A stretch of 27,229 nucleotides of DNA from assembly GCA_002171275.2 (NCBI GenBank), contig NHFZ02000021.1:1-27229 (forward strand), read 5' to 3'. Position 1 is the first letter of the stretch, and each line of letters begins with the position of its first letter. The notes beneath the pieces were generated by a model. That model ran no database searches. It was given only the letters and a program-made list of their open reading frames with translations, and had not been told where the DNA came from. The stretch comes from Pelagibacteraceae bacterium TMED124 (GTDB lineage: Bacteria; Pseudomonadota; Alphaproteobacteria; Pelagibacterales; Pelagibacteraceae). This document shows positions 8,496 through 17,232 of this stretch, one piece after another. The position numbers and the translations under genes were made by a program.

Positions 8496-9110
8496 ATGAA
8501 TGATGAATTTCCAGAAAAAAAATTTTTAAGTTTTATAAAATCAAATTCAAAAATATTCACATATACATTATCAACATTTTTTATTGTAATGGCCGCATTA
8601 TTTTGGATGTCTTATGACTCTAATAAAGAAAAAAAAATAATTTCTGAGGATTTTATTAAAGCAAAAATTTTTTTAGAGAAACAAAACAAAGATAAAGCAA
8701 CTTTGATTTTAAAGAATATTATTGAGAAAAAAGATACAATTTATTCAAGTTTATCGTTATTTTTGCTTATTGATCAGAATTTAGTTGAGGATAAACAATT
8801 AATTCTGGAATACTTTGATAATATTATTTCCGATGGTGATTATTCTGAAGAGGATAAAAATCTTTTAAAACTTAAAAAAGCAATATATATTTCAGATATA
8901 GAAGATGAACAGGAGATGCTAAAACTCCTTAACCCCATTATAAACTCAGATTCTGTGTGGAAAAACCAATCTCTAAAATTTTTAGGAGATTTCTATTACT
9001 CTATATCACAGCTAGAAAAAGCAAGGCAATATTACTCAACTTTATTAAAAGAGGAGATTAATAATGTATTAAGAACCGAAATTAATAGCAGGATTAAATC
9101 TATAAAATAA
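8496..9110 (+). CDS. YfgM-like membrane-anchored TPR protein
   Basis: The 204-residue protein has a short cytoplasmic N-terminus, one transmembrane segment (about 19-38, IFTYTLSTFFIVMAALFW) and a helical, TPR-like periplasmic region ending with ISQLEKARQYYSTLL. This is the layout of YfgM-type proteins, ancillary SecYEG-associated factors that hand secreted proteins to periplasmic chaperones. Sequence alone supports this only loosely, but the gene lies directly upstream of bamB (2 bases between them), the same neighbour as in many proteobacteria (hisS-yfgM-bamB-der). It follows panB by 3 bases. No Shine-Dalgarno sequence is visible at the ATG. Confidence is high in the gene and moderate in the family. 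Confidence 0.75.
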   Translation: MNDEFPEKKFLSFIKSNSKIFTYTLSTFFIVMAALFWMSYDSNKEKKIISEDFIKAKIFLEKQNKDKATLILKNIIEKKDTIYSSLSLFLLIDQNLVEDKQLILEYFDNIISDGDYSEEDKNLLKLKKAIYISDIEDEQEMLKLLNPIINSDSVWKNQSLKFLGDFYYSISQLEKARQYYSTLLKEEINNVLRTEINSRIKSIK

Positions 9111-9112
9111 GG

Positions 9113-10462
9113 ATGTATAAAATTTATAGCAATCTTTTACTTTTAATTTTATTTACTTTTTTAATTAATTGCTCTTTTGGCCCGGGTAAAAGAGTCTGGA
9201 ATGACTTATCAAAAGATTTAGAGACTGTTAAAAATACAGAAAATACCAAATTAATTTTTTCAACTTCTCAAAAATTCAATCAAGAAATAACAAGTAATAA
9301 AAAATTAGTTATAAAATCGAAACCATTAAAAAATTTAAATTGGAATCAACAAAATTTATCAAATGGAAATTATATTCCTCACTTAAGTTATCAAAACAAA
9401 ATAAATCTTATTTTTCAAAGTAAAAAAATAGGAAAAAATTCTTTTGATATTAATAATATAGATTTTCAACCAATTATAGAAAATAATATTGCTTACCTTT
9501 ATGATCCAAATGGAACATTATTTAGTTATTCAATAGAAAGTAAAAGATTAATTTGGAAATATAACTTTTATAAAAAAAGATATAAAAACTTACCAAAGGA
9601 AATAAATCTTTATTTATCGTCGTCTAGTCTTATAGCTAATGATAATCTAGGTTTTGTCTATAGTCTTGACAAAAACACAGGTGCAATTGAGTGGGCAAAA
9701 AGTTATGGTGTACCTTTTAAATCTAATATTAAAGTTGATGAAAGTAACGTATTTTTACTTAATCAAGATAATAAATTTTATGTAATTGGGGAAAAAGATG
9801 GAAAGCAAAGGACAGACCTAGAAACAATTCCCTCTTTTCTTAAATCAAATATTAAATCAAATATTAGTTTAGACAGTAAGCAAAAAAATGTTTTTTTTAT
9901 TACTTCTGCTGCCGAAATTTACTCTGTCAATTATTTTAATAGAAATATAAATTGGCTACTAAATTTAACATTGGCAGATACTGGCAAGCAGATTGACTTG
10001 TTTTATTCATCCCCAATAGTTTTTGCAGATAATCAAATTTTTCTTAGTACATCCTTCTCTTCTTTTTTAATGAACTCAACAGACGGATCTTTAATTTGGG
10101 AGTTTCCATTTTCAACTAAAGTTGCACCAATAGTTTTAGAAAAATATATTTTTTTAGTTTCAAAAGAAGGCCTATTAGTATGTTTAGATCGTGAAAAAGG
10201 GGCAGTAATTTGGTCAAAAAATATATTTAAGACTTCAGAAAAGTTAAAATATAATAAGACAGGGCATTTAACTTCAATATTTTTAGTTTCAAACAAAATA
10301 TTTGTAACAACACAAAATGGTTATTTTTTATTTTTTGATTATCAAAATGGTGAAATTATTAATTATGCAAAAGTTAGCAAAGGTTTTTTCTCAAAACCAA
10401 CAATATTAAATGAATCCATTTTTATAATTGATAATAAAATGAGAATTTTGAAATTTAATTAA
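9113..10462 (+). CDS. bamB: BamB-like outer-membrane assembly lipoprotein
   Basis: BamB is a beta-propeller lipoprotein of the BAM complex that inserts beta-barrel proteins into the outer membrane. The 449-residue product has a lipoprotein signal with lipobox LINC, Cys20 being the predicted lipidation site. The body contains recurring PQQ-like blades, for example GTLFSYSIESKRLIWKY, GFVYSLDKNTGAIEWAK, SSFLMNSTDGSLIWEFP, GLLVCLDREKGAVIWSK and GYFLFFDYQNGEIINY, consistent with a propeller of seven or eight blades. It is longer than E. coli BamB (392) because of a 60-80 residue linker after the lipobox. It follows the yfgM-like gene; der, often next in other proteobacteria, is absent. The stop lies one base from the convergent purF stop. 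Confidence 0.88.
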   Translation: MYKIYSNLLLLILFTFLINCSFGPGKRVWNDLSKDLETVKNTENTKLIFSTSQKFNQEITSNKKLVIKSKPLKNLNWNQQNLSNGNYIPHLSYQNKINLIFQSKKIGKNSFDINNIDFQPIIENNIAYLYDPNGTLFSYSIESKRLIWKYNFYKKRYKNLPKEINLYLSSSSLIANDNLGFVYSLDKNTGAIEWAKSYGVPFKSNIKVDESNVFLLNQDNKFYVIGEKDGKQRTDLETIPSFLKSNIKSNISLDSKQKNVFFITSAAEIYSVNYFNRNINWLLNLTLADTGKQIDLFYSSPIVFADNQIFLSTSFSSFLMNSTDGSLIWEFPFSTKVAPIVLEKYIFLVSKEGLLVCLDREKGAVIWSKNIFKTSEKLKYNKTGHLTSIFLVSNKIFVTTQNGYFLFFDYQNGEIINYAKVSKGFFSKPTILNESIFIIDNKMRILKFN

Positions 10463-10463
10463 T

Positions 10464-11942
10464 CTAATTGCTTGATTTACCGCTTAGTAAAGACAATTGT
10501 GCAACATTGTCATCTTTTTTCTGATCAATTAATTCAACAGGATACTCACCGGTAAAATAATGATCAGTTAGTTGAGGATATGTTTTATTTCTACTCTCAC
10601 CACAGATAGCTTTATATAAACCATCTAAACTCAAAAATTTAAGTGAGTCTGCTTGAATATGTTTGCACATTTCATCTAAACTTTTATTAGCAGCTAACAA
10701 TTCTTTTTTTGAAGGCATATCTATACCGTAGAAATCAGGAAATTTTATTGGTGGGGATGCTATTCTTACATGTACTTCTTTAGCTCCACCATCATAAAGC
10801 ATTTTAACTATCTTTGAGCACGTAGTGCCTCTAACTATTGAATCGTCAATAAGTATTACTGATTTATTCTTTATTGAGGATTTATTAGAACTAAGTTTTA
10901 ATTTTACTCCAAAACTTCTTATATTTTGTTTTGGTTCTATAAAAGTTCTTCCAACATAGTGATTTCTAATTAAACCAAGTTCAAAACTTTTTTTTTTGAG
11001 TTGACTATATCCTATAGCTGCAGGCACACCAGAGTCTGGTACAGGCACCACAATATCTCCTACATCATCAGACTCTTTTGCAAGTTCATACCCAAAGTTT
11101 TTTCTATATTCGTAAGCACATTTCTCTTTTAAATAGCTATCTGGTCTAGAAAAATAAACATACTCAAAAACGCAAGGCCGAGCTTTCTTTTTAGTGAAAG
11201 GTTTAATACTTTTTAGGCTACCTTCTTCTATTACCACAACCTCTCCATTTTCAATTTCCCGGATAAACTTAGCTCCAATTATATCAAAAGCGCATGTCTC
11301 CGAAGCTAAAACATATGAGTTTTTTAACTTACCCAAAACAAGTGGCCTGATACCTAAAGGGTCACGAGCACCTATTAACTTTTTGTTGCTCATCATAACC
11401 AAAGCATATCCACCCTGAACTTGAAAAAGAGTATCTACAACTTTATCTATCATTTTTGTTCTTTTTGATTTTGCAATCAGTTGAACAATAGTTTCGGTAT
11501 CAGAAGTAGTTCTAAAAATTGCACCCTCTTTAACCAACAATTCTCTTAATTTTAAAGCATTAGTAAAATTTCCATTATGTGCCACGCTAATTCCTCCACC
11601 ATAAATATCAGCAAAAAATGGTTGGATATTTCTAAGAGAGGTTTCACCAGTGGTTGAATAACGATTATGACCAATTGCTGAATTTCCTGGAAGTTTTTTT
11701 AAAATTTCTTTATTAGTAAAATTATCCCCAACTAGACCATGTTTTTTTTCTGAATGGAAATTTTTTCCGTCAAAAGACACAATTCCACATCCTTCTTGTC
11801 CTCTATGCTGTAATGCATGGAGACCTAAAGCAGTTATAGTTGATGCGTCTGTAAAGCCTGCAATTCCAAAAACTCCACATTCTTCTCTAATTGTATTAGT
11901 TTTAAATTTTTTCAATTTCTTCTTTTGTTTTTTGAATGTCAT
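10464..11942 (-). CDS. purF: Amidophosphoribosyltransferase
   Basis: PurF transfers glutamine-derived ammonia to PRPP, forming phosphoribosylamine, the first step of purine synthesis. The N-terminal nucleophile hydrolase domain begins EECGVFGIAG, with the catalytic Cys at residue 22 from the ATG at 11942. It has HNRYSTTG and the NGN oxyanion motif, then the phosphoribosyltransferase loop VILIDDSIVRGTT near 361-373. The residues before Cys22 (KKQKKKLKKFKTNT) are a basic leader that should be removed by self-processing. A GTG two codons upstream (11948) is an alternative start; I prefer the ATG. The C-terminal FTGEYP region lacks the CxxC seen in [4Fe-4S] forms such as Bacillus PurF. It overlaps cvpA by about 41 bases. 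Confidence 0.97.
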   Translation of the reverse strand: MTFKKQKKKLKKFKTNTIREECGVFGIAGFTDASTITALGLHALQHRGQEGCGIVSFDGKNFHSEKKHGLVGDNFTNKEILKKLPGNSAIGHNRYSTTGETSLRNIQPFFADIYGGGISVAHNGNFTNALKLRELLVKEGAIFRTTSDTETIVQLIAKSKRTKMIDKVVDTLFQVQGGYALVMMSNKKLIGARDPLGIRPLVLGKLKNSYVLASETCAFDIIGAKFIREIENGEVVVIEEGSLKSIKPFTKKKARPCVFEYVYFSRPDSYLKEKCAYEYRKNFGYELAKESDDVGDIVVPVPDSGVPAAIGYSQLKKKSFELGLIRNHYVGRTFIEPKQNIRSFGVKLKLSSNKSSIKNKSVILIDDSIVRGTTCSKIVKMLYDGGAKEVHVRIASPPIKFPDFYGIDMPSKKELLAANKSLDEMCKHIQADSLKFLSLDGLYKAICGESRNKTYPQLTDHYFTGEYPVELIDQKKDDNVAQLSLLSGKSSN

Positions 11943-12450
11943 TACCACTTGGAAATTCCTCGATTAATAACTTACTTCCTTTTTCAACTATTGGAAAAGA
12001 AAATGATTTACTTAATGACATATCCCATTTTTCATAAGAATAAAACCAATTTACCACAACAAAAATACATACTGCAAAAATATACCCCTTAAAAATACCA
12101 AAGAAAAAACCAAAAGTTTTATCCACAGAACCAACCCCAGTGTAGGCAAATAGTTTACCTATAGACCTTCCAAGAAGAATCAATAAAAAAAGAGATATTA
12201 TATAAACAAATATGCCCAATCCAATGCCCACAACATATTGATTATCTATATAGTTTGAAATATATGGCTCAAATTTTGGAACCAAGATTATTGTTATTAT
12301 AAGTGCTAAAACCCACTTTAAAAAAGACATTAAGCTTAAAAAAAAACCTTTAGCGAAGCACTGTATAGCAAAGTAAATAATTAAAATAAAAAAAATGACA
12401 TCAAATAAAACAATATTTTCTGTAACGAAAGAAATAAAGTTATCCAGCAT
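11902..12450 (-). CDS. cvpA: CvpA family membrane protein
   Basis: CvpA-family proteins are small inner-membrane proteins, named for a role in colicin V production in E. coli; their molecular function is not settled. The 182-residue product has four predicted transmembrane segments (about 13-31, 40-57, 73-93 and 114-137), a conserved glycine-rich segment AYTGVGSVDKTFGFFFGIFKG (102-122) and a charged C-terminal tail. It sits immediately upstream of purF, the classical arrangement in proteobacteria. Its start overlaps the 3' end of the upstream MMPL transporter gene by 11 bases, and its last codons overlap purF by 41-47 bases, implying tight translational coupling. No Shine-Dalgarno sequence is evident. 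Confidence 0.9.
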   Translation of the reverse strand: MLDNFISFVTENIVLFDVIFFILIIYFAIQCFAKGFFLSLMSFLKWVLALIITIILVPKFEPYISNYIDNQYVVGIGLGIFVYIISLFLLILLGRSIGKLFAYTGVGSVDKTFGFFFGIFKGYIFAVCIFVVVNWFYSYEKWDMSLSKSFSFPIVEKGSKLLIEEFPSGNDIQKTKEEIEKI

Positions 12451-14938
12451 TTTTAAAAGGTTTAAAGGTCAAAATTAATTTGGGCAATAAAGTAAGAACA
12501 GAAATCATAGCTAACAACATCGCTATACCAGTGAAAACTCCAAAATAAATGGTTGGAATAAAATTTGACAGAACCAATATTGAAAATCCAAATACAATTG
12601 TTATTGATGTATTTAGTATTGCGACACCCACTGTATCATGACACTTTTCGAGCGTTTTATTGTAATCGTTATTTTTTTTAAACTCTTCCTTAAATCTATA
12701 AATATAATGAATACTATTATCTACAGCTATACCGATGGTTATTGCCGCAATAGTAATTGTCATCATATCTAATGGAATTCCAAGTAAACCAATAATACCA
12801 AGAATTAAGAAAGCGGCCATGAAGTTAGGCACAACTCCTATTAGTGACAATGTAATATTCCTAAAAAGAATTAAAAACATAAAAGTTATACCCGCCATAA
12901 CAACTCCTAAAGTTAGTATTTGAGACTTAAATAAGCTTTGTAAAAGATTATTAAATAATATAAGTACACCTGCTAATTTGAACTCATTAGAATTTAAGCC
13001 TATTTCATTTTCTAAATCATACTGAATTTTTTTAATAAGCTCATTCCGTCTGAGATCCTCTTTGGAATCTAAAATTCTTAAGCTTATTCTTGCTTCATTA
13101 TTTTTTATTGAAATATATGGATCTATTACCTCTTTTTTTATTGAGTCTGGTAATTTTGTATATAGCACGCCCATTTCAAGGCCCTCCAATTTTTTTCCAT
13201 CGCTCAAGTCCTCAGCAACTCTAACAATTGAAGCAAAAGATATGACTTTTCCCACAGAATCTATATTATTCAAATAATCGTGAACCTCAGTAATTCTGTC
13301 TATTTTATCTCTTGTAAACCAGTATTTGGAGTCATCTTCTTCATCTTCACCCCAGTCATCATCTGTTTCATCATCAGAAATCTTTTTTGGAAATTTTAAA
13401 ATAACATTCAAAGGAGTTGTTCCGCCAAGCTTTTTGTCTATGAGCTTCATCCCTTTGTAAATTTCAGTTTCTTTATTAAAATAATTGATAAAACTATTTT
13501 CCACCTCAAGTTTTGCTATACCGAAAATACTTACAATTATAACTGCAAAAGCTGAAGTAAAAATAATTTTGGTATTATTTTTAGCTACACCGCTTAAAAA
13601 AGACGTAATTTTTGATTTTTTCTGGTCTCTATAATTAGTATTTTCTTTTGTTAAAATATTCAAAAGAGACGGCAACAATGTAAAGGTTACCAACATAGAA
13701 ACCAACAAACCAACGGTCATCATCCATCCAAAATCTATAATGGGCTTAATACCACTAAATATTAGTGACAAGAAAGCACATATAGTTGTAAGCACAGTGT
13801 AAAGTATTGGCCAAAACATTTTTTTAGAGGTCCAATGAATTGCCTCACTATTTGATATTTCTGGATTTTCCTTTCTATATTGCAAATACCTAACACTCAT
13901 GTGAATATTCATCGCCATTGTTAAAATCAGCATAAGAGCAATAAAATTTGAAGAAATTACTGTAACTTTCCAACCAACCAAACCTAAGAAACCAATCATA
14001 ATTAAAACTGAAAAAAAACAACTCATCAGCGGTATTAAAACCCAGAGTAAATTTCTAAAAACAAACCAAAGTGTAAAAACAATAAATAAAAATACTCCTC
14101 CTCCAAAAACAACTATATCGTTTTTTATAAAAGTCATCATATCATCCGCAATCATTGGAATTCCTCCAAGATGGATTATAGGGTAGATATCTGAAGAGAT
14201 TTTTTTAACTTTTCCAGGAGGCGGATGATCTTTAATAATTTTTCTTATTTCATTTATGTTTTGGTGGTTTCTTTTATTGTATGATTTTCTATAATTATCA
14301 TAATTTTTTAAAAAAGCTTTATAGCTATTTTTTTCATTAGAAGTTAGTTGTCCCTTCTCTTTTCTGTCTAGGTAACTATTTTTAGTTTTGATTAATTCTG
14401 CAAGTTTTTCGTCAGGTTTAATATAAACTAAAACTCCACTTGTTTGACCATCCTCACTAATTACAAAGTTTTTATATATTGGACTATTAATAATTTCATC
14501 AAAACCCCTGTCTAAATTCACGTCAGGACTAGATAGAGTTTTAAAATTTCTAATTCTTTCTGATAAAGGGTCATCGTTATTTTTAAGCAAAGGTACATCT
14601 AAAACAGTTATTACACTATCAATCCAATCAAGATTTTCTAATGAGTTCTTTAATAATCCAAGATTTTTTATAGTGTTTTCGGATTTAAAATTATAATTTT
14701 CATTTGGTGCGTGACTGTAAGTTAAGACTAAAAAATCTTTAGTACCATAGTTATTATTTACTTCCCTAAGATATTTCAAATCTGGATCATTTTCTAAAAG
14801 CAAAGTATCGGAGGAAGCATCTAATTGAAAATTTTTTGCAAAATATCCAAAAACAACTAATAAAAGAATAAGAGCAAACAAAGTAACTCTAGGTCTTTCA
14901 ATTACTGAATTTTTATATAAATTAGAGAGGATCACCAT
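12440..14938 (-). CDS. RND superfamily (MMPL-type) exporter
   Basis: The 832-residue protein has the duplicated MMPL layout. It shows an N-terminal helix (about 18-36), a periplasmic domain, a cluster of five helices from about 272 to 430, another helix near 455, a second periplasmic domain, and five final helices (about 675-825) with the family motif GIAVDNSIHYIYRFKEE. Such proteins use the proton gradient to move hydrophobic substrates; the hopanoid transporter HpnN is one relative. The substrate here is unknown. The second periplasmic region holds an acidic stretch near residues 521-537 (DDETDDDWGEDEEDD), which could bind cations. It lies 47 bases downstream of dnaB and overlaps cvpA by 11 bases. 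Confidence 0.88.
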   Translation of the reverse strand: MVILSNLYKNSVIERPRVTLFALILLLVVFGYFAKNFQLDASSDTLLLENDPDLKYLREVNNNYGTKDFLVLTYSHAPNENYNFKSENTIKNLGLLKNSLENLDWIDSVITVLDVPLLKNNDDPLSERIRNFKTLSSPDVNLDRGFDEIINSPIYKNFVISEDGQTSGVLVYIKPDEKLAELIKTKNSYLDRKEKGQLTSNEKNSYKAFLKNYDNYRKSYNKRNHQNINEIRKIIKDHPPPGKVKKISSDIYPIIHLGGIPMIADDMMTFIKNDIVVFGGGVFLFIVFTLWFVFRNLLWVLIPLMSCFFSVLIMIGFLGLVGWKVTVISSNFIALMLILTMAMNIHMSVRYLQYRKENPEISNSEAIHWTSKKMFWPILYTVLTTICAFLSLIFSGIKPIIDFGWMMTVGLLVSMLVTFTLLPSLLNILTKENTNYRDQKKSKITSFLSGVAKNNTKIIFTSAFAVIIVSIFGIAKLEVENSFINYFNKETEIYKGMKLIDKKLGGTTPLNVILKFPKKISDDETDDDWGEDEEDDSKYWFTRDKIDRITEVHDYLNNIDSVGKVISFASIVRVAEDLSDGKKLEGLEMGVLYTKLPDSIKKEVIDPYISIKNNEARISLRILDSKEDLRRNELIKKIQYDLENEIGLNSNEFKLAGVLILFNNLLQSLFKSQILTLGVVMAGITFMFLILFRNITLSLIGVVPNFMAAFLILGIIGLLGIPLDMMTITIAAITIGIAVDNSIHYIYRFKEEFKKNNDYNKTLEKCHDTVGVAILNTSITIVFGFSILVLSNFIPTIYFGVFTGIAMLLAMISVLTLLPKLILTFKPFKNAG

Positions 14939-14985
14939 TAATAGATATAACTTAAAAAGACAGAATTTAAAATTATAAATTTTTT

Positions 14986-16419
14986 CTATGTTTTTGGAGT
15001 ATCTTTGAATTTAGTGTAAATTTTCTCAAATTCCACTTTCACATTTCCAGTTGGACCATGCCTTTGTTTTCCAATAATTATCTCTGCTAACCCAAGTATC
15101 TCATTCATTTTAGATTGCCACTCAGCATGCTCCACTGTTCCTAATCTAGGCTCTTTTCTTTCTTCGTAATATTCTTCCCGATATACAAACATAACTACAT
15201 CCGCATCTTGTTCTATAGAGCCTGATTCTCTTAAATCCGATAGTTGAGGTTTTTTATCATCTCGCTGCTCTGTAGCACGCGATAGCTGTGATAATGCCAC
15301 AACAGGTACTCCCAGCTCTTTTGCTAATGCTTTTAAGCCTTGTGTTATTTCTGATATTTCTTGAACTCTACCGTCATATCTTCTTGCTCCAGCTGACATG
15401 AGCTGAATATAATCGACAACAATTAAGTCCAAGCCGAACAATCTTTTCATTCTTCTTGCTCTATTAGACAAAGTGGAAATAGTAATTGCTGGGGTTTCAT
15501 CAATTAACAACGGCAAATCATGAATATTTCTTGAAGTTTCAATTAATCTATTCATTTCTTCCTCTGTAATCTTACCTCTTCTTATGTCATTTGATTTAAT
15601 TCTAGATTGTTCAGATATAATTCTTGTTGAAAGTTGTTCTGAGGACATTTCCAATGAGAAAAAAGCAACAACTGATTTTTTGTTATCATCTGAATTCTTT
15701 TTGGCTGCATGGAATGCAATATTGGTGGCTAGTGCAGTCTTACCCATTGATGGCCTACCTGCAATTATTATTAAATCAGACTTATGAAGACCACCTAATC
15801 TTTCGTCTAAATCAACCAGTCCAGTAGGAACACCAACAATACCCTGATCATTTTTCATCGCGTTAGTTGCCATCTCTAATGTTTGATCCAACGCTTGACT
15901 AAATTCTGAAAAGGATTGGTTAAACGTTCCTCTTTCAGCTAAGTCAAATAGAGATTTTTCAGTATTTTGAATTATATCATCACCTGTTTTTTCTAAAGCA
16001 TCATCCATTGATTCTTCAGATAAGTTTTCTGAGATTTTTACAAGTTCTCTCTTTACAAATTTTTCATGAATAATTTTTGCATAATCAATAGATTGTTTTA
16101 CCGAGGATGAGAATCTTGTAAGTTTTACTAAATACTCAGTTCCCCCAACTTCAGACAAACTATCTTCATTTTCAAAAGAATTTTTTAAAGTAATAGGGTT
16201 TGCAATCATGCCTTTGTTGTGCAATTTTTCAATTAAACTATAAATTTTTGAGTGTAGTGGGTCATAGAATTCTTTTTCATTAACTATACTTGCAACCTCA
16301 TCAATAATATCGTTGTTTACCAAAACAGATCCTATCAAAGCCTGCTCAGCTTCGATATTTGAAGGTAATTTTTTTTCTCCAGAAAACGTTTTTATTTTAA
16401 GATTATCCATTTTGATCAT
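14986..16419 (-). CDS. dnaB: Replicative DNA helicase
   Basis: DnaB is the hexameric 5'-3' helicase that unwinds DNA at the replication fork. The 477-residue protein has the N-terminal DnaG-interacting domain (NIEAEQALIGSVL at 21-33), a linker helix, and the RecA-like motor with Walker A GRPSMGKT (221-228), Walker B in LIVVDYIQLM, and the later LRESGSIEQDADVV and GKQRHGPTG blocks. Two starts are possible: the ATG at 16419 or one three codons in (16410); the conserved region begins well after both. It follows rplI by 79 bases that hold a perfect palindrome, and no strong promoter is obvious, so it is probably read from rpsF. No intein is present. Confidence 0.98.
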   Translation of the reverse strand: MIKMDNLKIKTFSGEKKLPSNIEAEQALIGSVLVNNDIIDEVASIVNEKEFYDPLHSKIYSLIEKLHNKGMIANPITLKNSFENEDSLSEVGGTEYLVKLTRFSSSVKQSIDYAKIIHEKFVKRELVKISENLSEESMDDALEKTGDDIIQNTEKSLFDLAERGTFNQSFSEFSQALDQTLEMATNAMKNDQGIVGVPTGLVDLDERLGGLHKSDLIIIAGRPSMGKTALATNIAFHAAKKNSDDNKKSVVAFFSLEMSSEQLSTRIISEQSRIKSNDIRRGKITEEEMNRLIETSRNIHDLPLLIDETPAITISTLSNRARRMKRLFGLDLIVVDYIQLMSAGARRYDGRVQEISEITQGLKALAKELGVPVVALSQLSRATEQRDDKKPQLSDLRESGSIEQDADVVMFVYREEYYEERKEPRLGTVEHAEWQSKMNEILGLAEIIIGKQRHGPTGNVKVEFEKIYTKFKDTPKT

Positions 16420-16454
16420 AGGTTTTATCCTAATTATTTAGTCAATGTAAAAGC

Positions 16455-16471
16455 AAAAGTTATTAACTTTT
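16455..16471. repeat. 17-bp palindrome upstream of dnaB
   Basis: AAAAGTTA-T-TAACTTTT is a perfect inverted repeat with 8-base arms around one central base, in the 79-base gap between rplI and dnaB. It is too AT-rich and too tightly spaced to make a good terminator. A protein-binding site or chance in AT-rich DNA are both possible. Confidence 0.45.
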
Positions 16472-16498
16472 TTTGTATCTGTGGAGAGATTTTGTTAT

Positions 16499-16954
16499 TT
16501 ACCGGTCTTCTTTTTTTTCAACCAAAACATGTAATTCTGCTACCAAATCAGAATGCAGATTAATTGACAATGGGAATTCACCAATTTTATTTATTTCTTT
16601 TTTTAGGTCAATCTGTGAGGGATGAATAATTTGTTTAAAATTATCTAAAAAATACTTTGTGATTTCTTTAGGTTTTATACTTCCGTATAATTCTCCATTT
16701 TCTTTCGTTTCTTTACTAAAAACTAACTTTTTCTTTTTGATTTTATCATATATTTCTTTTGCGACTTTTTTCTGCTCAATATTTTTCTTATTAATTTCAG
16801 TTCTTTTTCTATTAACATATTCTACATTCTTTTTATCTGCCCTTAGCGCTTTACCAAATTTTAAAAGAAAGTTTCTTCCATAACCATCTTTAACATCAAC
16901 TACTTGGCCAATATCACCTAAATTTCTAATTTTTTCTAAAAGTATAACTTGCAT
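16499..16954 (-). CDS. rplI: 50S ribosomal protein L9
   Basis: L9 binds domain V of 23S rRNA near the L1 stalk and influences reading-frame maintenance. The 151-residue protein has the N-terminal signature MQVILLEKIRNLGDIGQVVDVKDGYGRNFL, a long lysine-rich connecting helix (about 45-75) and the C-terminal domain with NGELYGSIKPKEI. Length is normal (E. coli 149). Its ATG directly follows the rpsR stop with no spacer; many alphaproteobacteria have a DUF2232 membrane-protein gene at this junction, absent here. It belongs to the rpsF-rpsR-rplI-dnaB block. Confidence 0.98.
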   Translation of the reverse strand: MQVILLEKIRNLGDIGQVVDVKDGYGRNFLLKFGKALRADKKNVEYVNRKRTEINKKNIEQKKVAKEIYDKIKKKKLVFSKETKENGELYGSIKPKEITKYFLDNFKQIIHPSQIDLKKEINKIGEFPLSINLHSDLVAELHVLVEKKEDR

Positions 16955-17227
16955 TTAAATTAAACCTAAAACCTTCGCTCTTTTAATAGCGGTTGATAAT
17001 TGCCTTTGTTTATTCTGACTTACAGCAGTAATACGAGATGGAAGAATTTTTCCACTATCTGATGTATACCTTTTTAATAATTTTAAATTTTTATAGTCTA
17101 CTACTGGTGAATTTTTTTGCGATAAGGGACAGCTTCTTCCAAACTTCATCTCAGGCTTTTGAAAAAGACTTAGTTTATTTTGACTACCAAATTTTTTTCT
17201 TTTACCCTTTTTTTTGTCTCTTCTCAT
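16955..17227 (-). CDS. rpsR: 30S ribosomal protein S18
   Basis: S18 binds the platform of the 30S subunit as a heterodimer with S6, encoded by the preceding gene. The 90-residue protein has a very basic N-terminal extension, then the conserved core [48 protein letters not shown], which I describe by its landmarks: LLKRY, the GKILPSRIT block and the final [12 protein letters not shown] single cysteine lies in RSCPLS. It starts 5 bases after the rpsF stop without a Shine-Dalgarno sequence. Confidence 0.97.
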   Translation of the reverse strand: MRRDKKKGKRKKFGSQNKLSLFQKPEMKFGRSCPLSQKNSPVVDYKNLKLLKRYTSDSGKILPSRITAVSQNKQRQLSTAIKRAKVLGLI

Positions 17228-17232
17228 AAAAT

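Noticed and set aside
10488..10503. Inverted repeat near the purF 3' end resembling a hairpin (TTTAC and GTAAA)
   Set aside because: Five-base AT-rich arms inside coding sequence without a U-run are too weak to call a terminator.
14939..14985. AT-rich spacer between dnaB and the MMPL gene considered as terminator or promoter
   Set aside because: There is no GC-containing stem and no well-spaced hexamer pair, only A/T runs.
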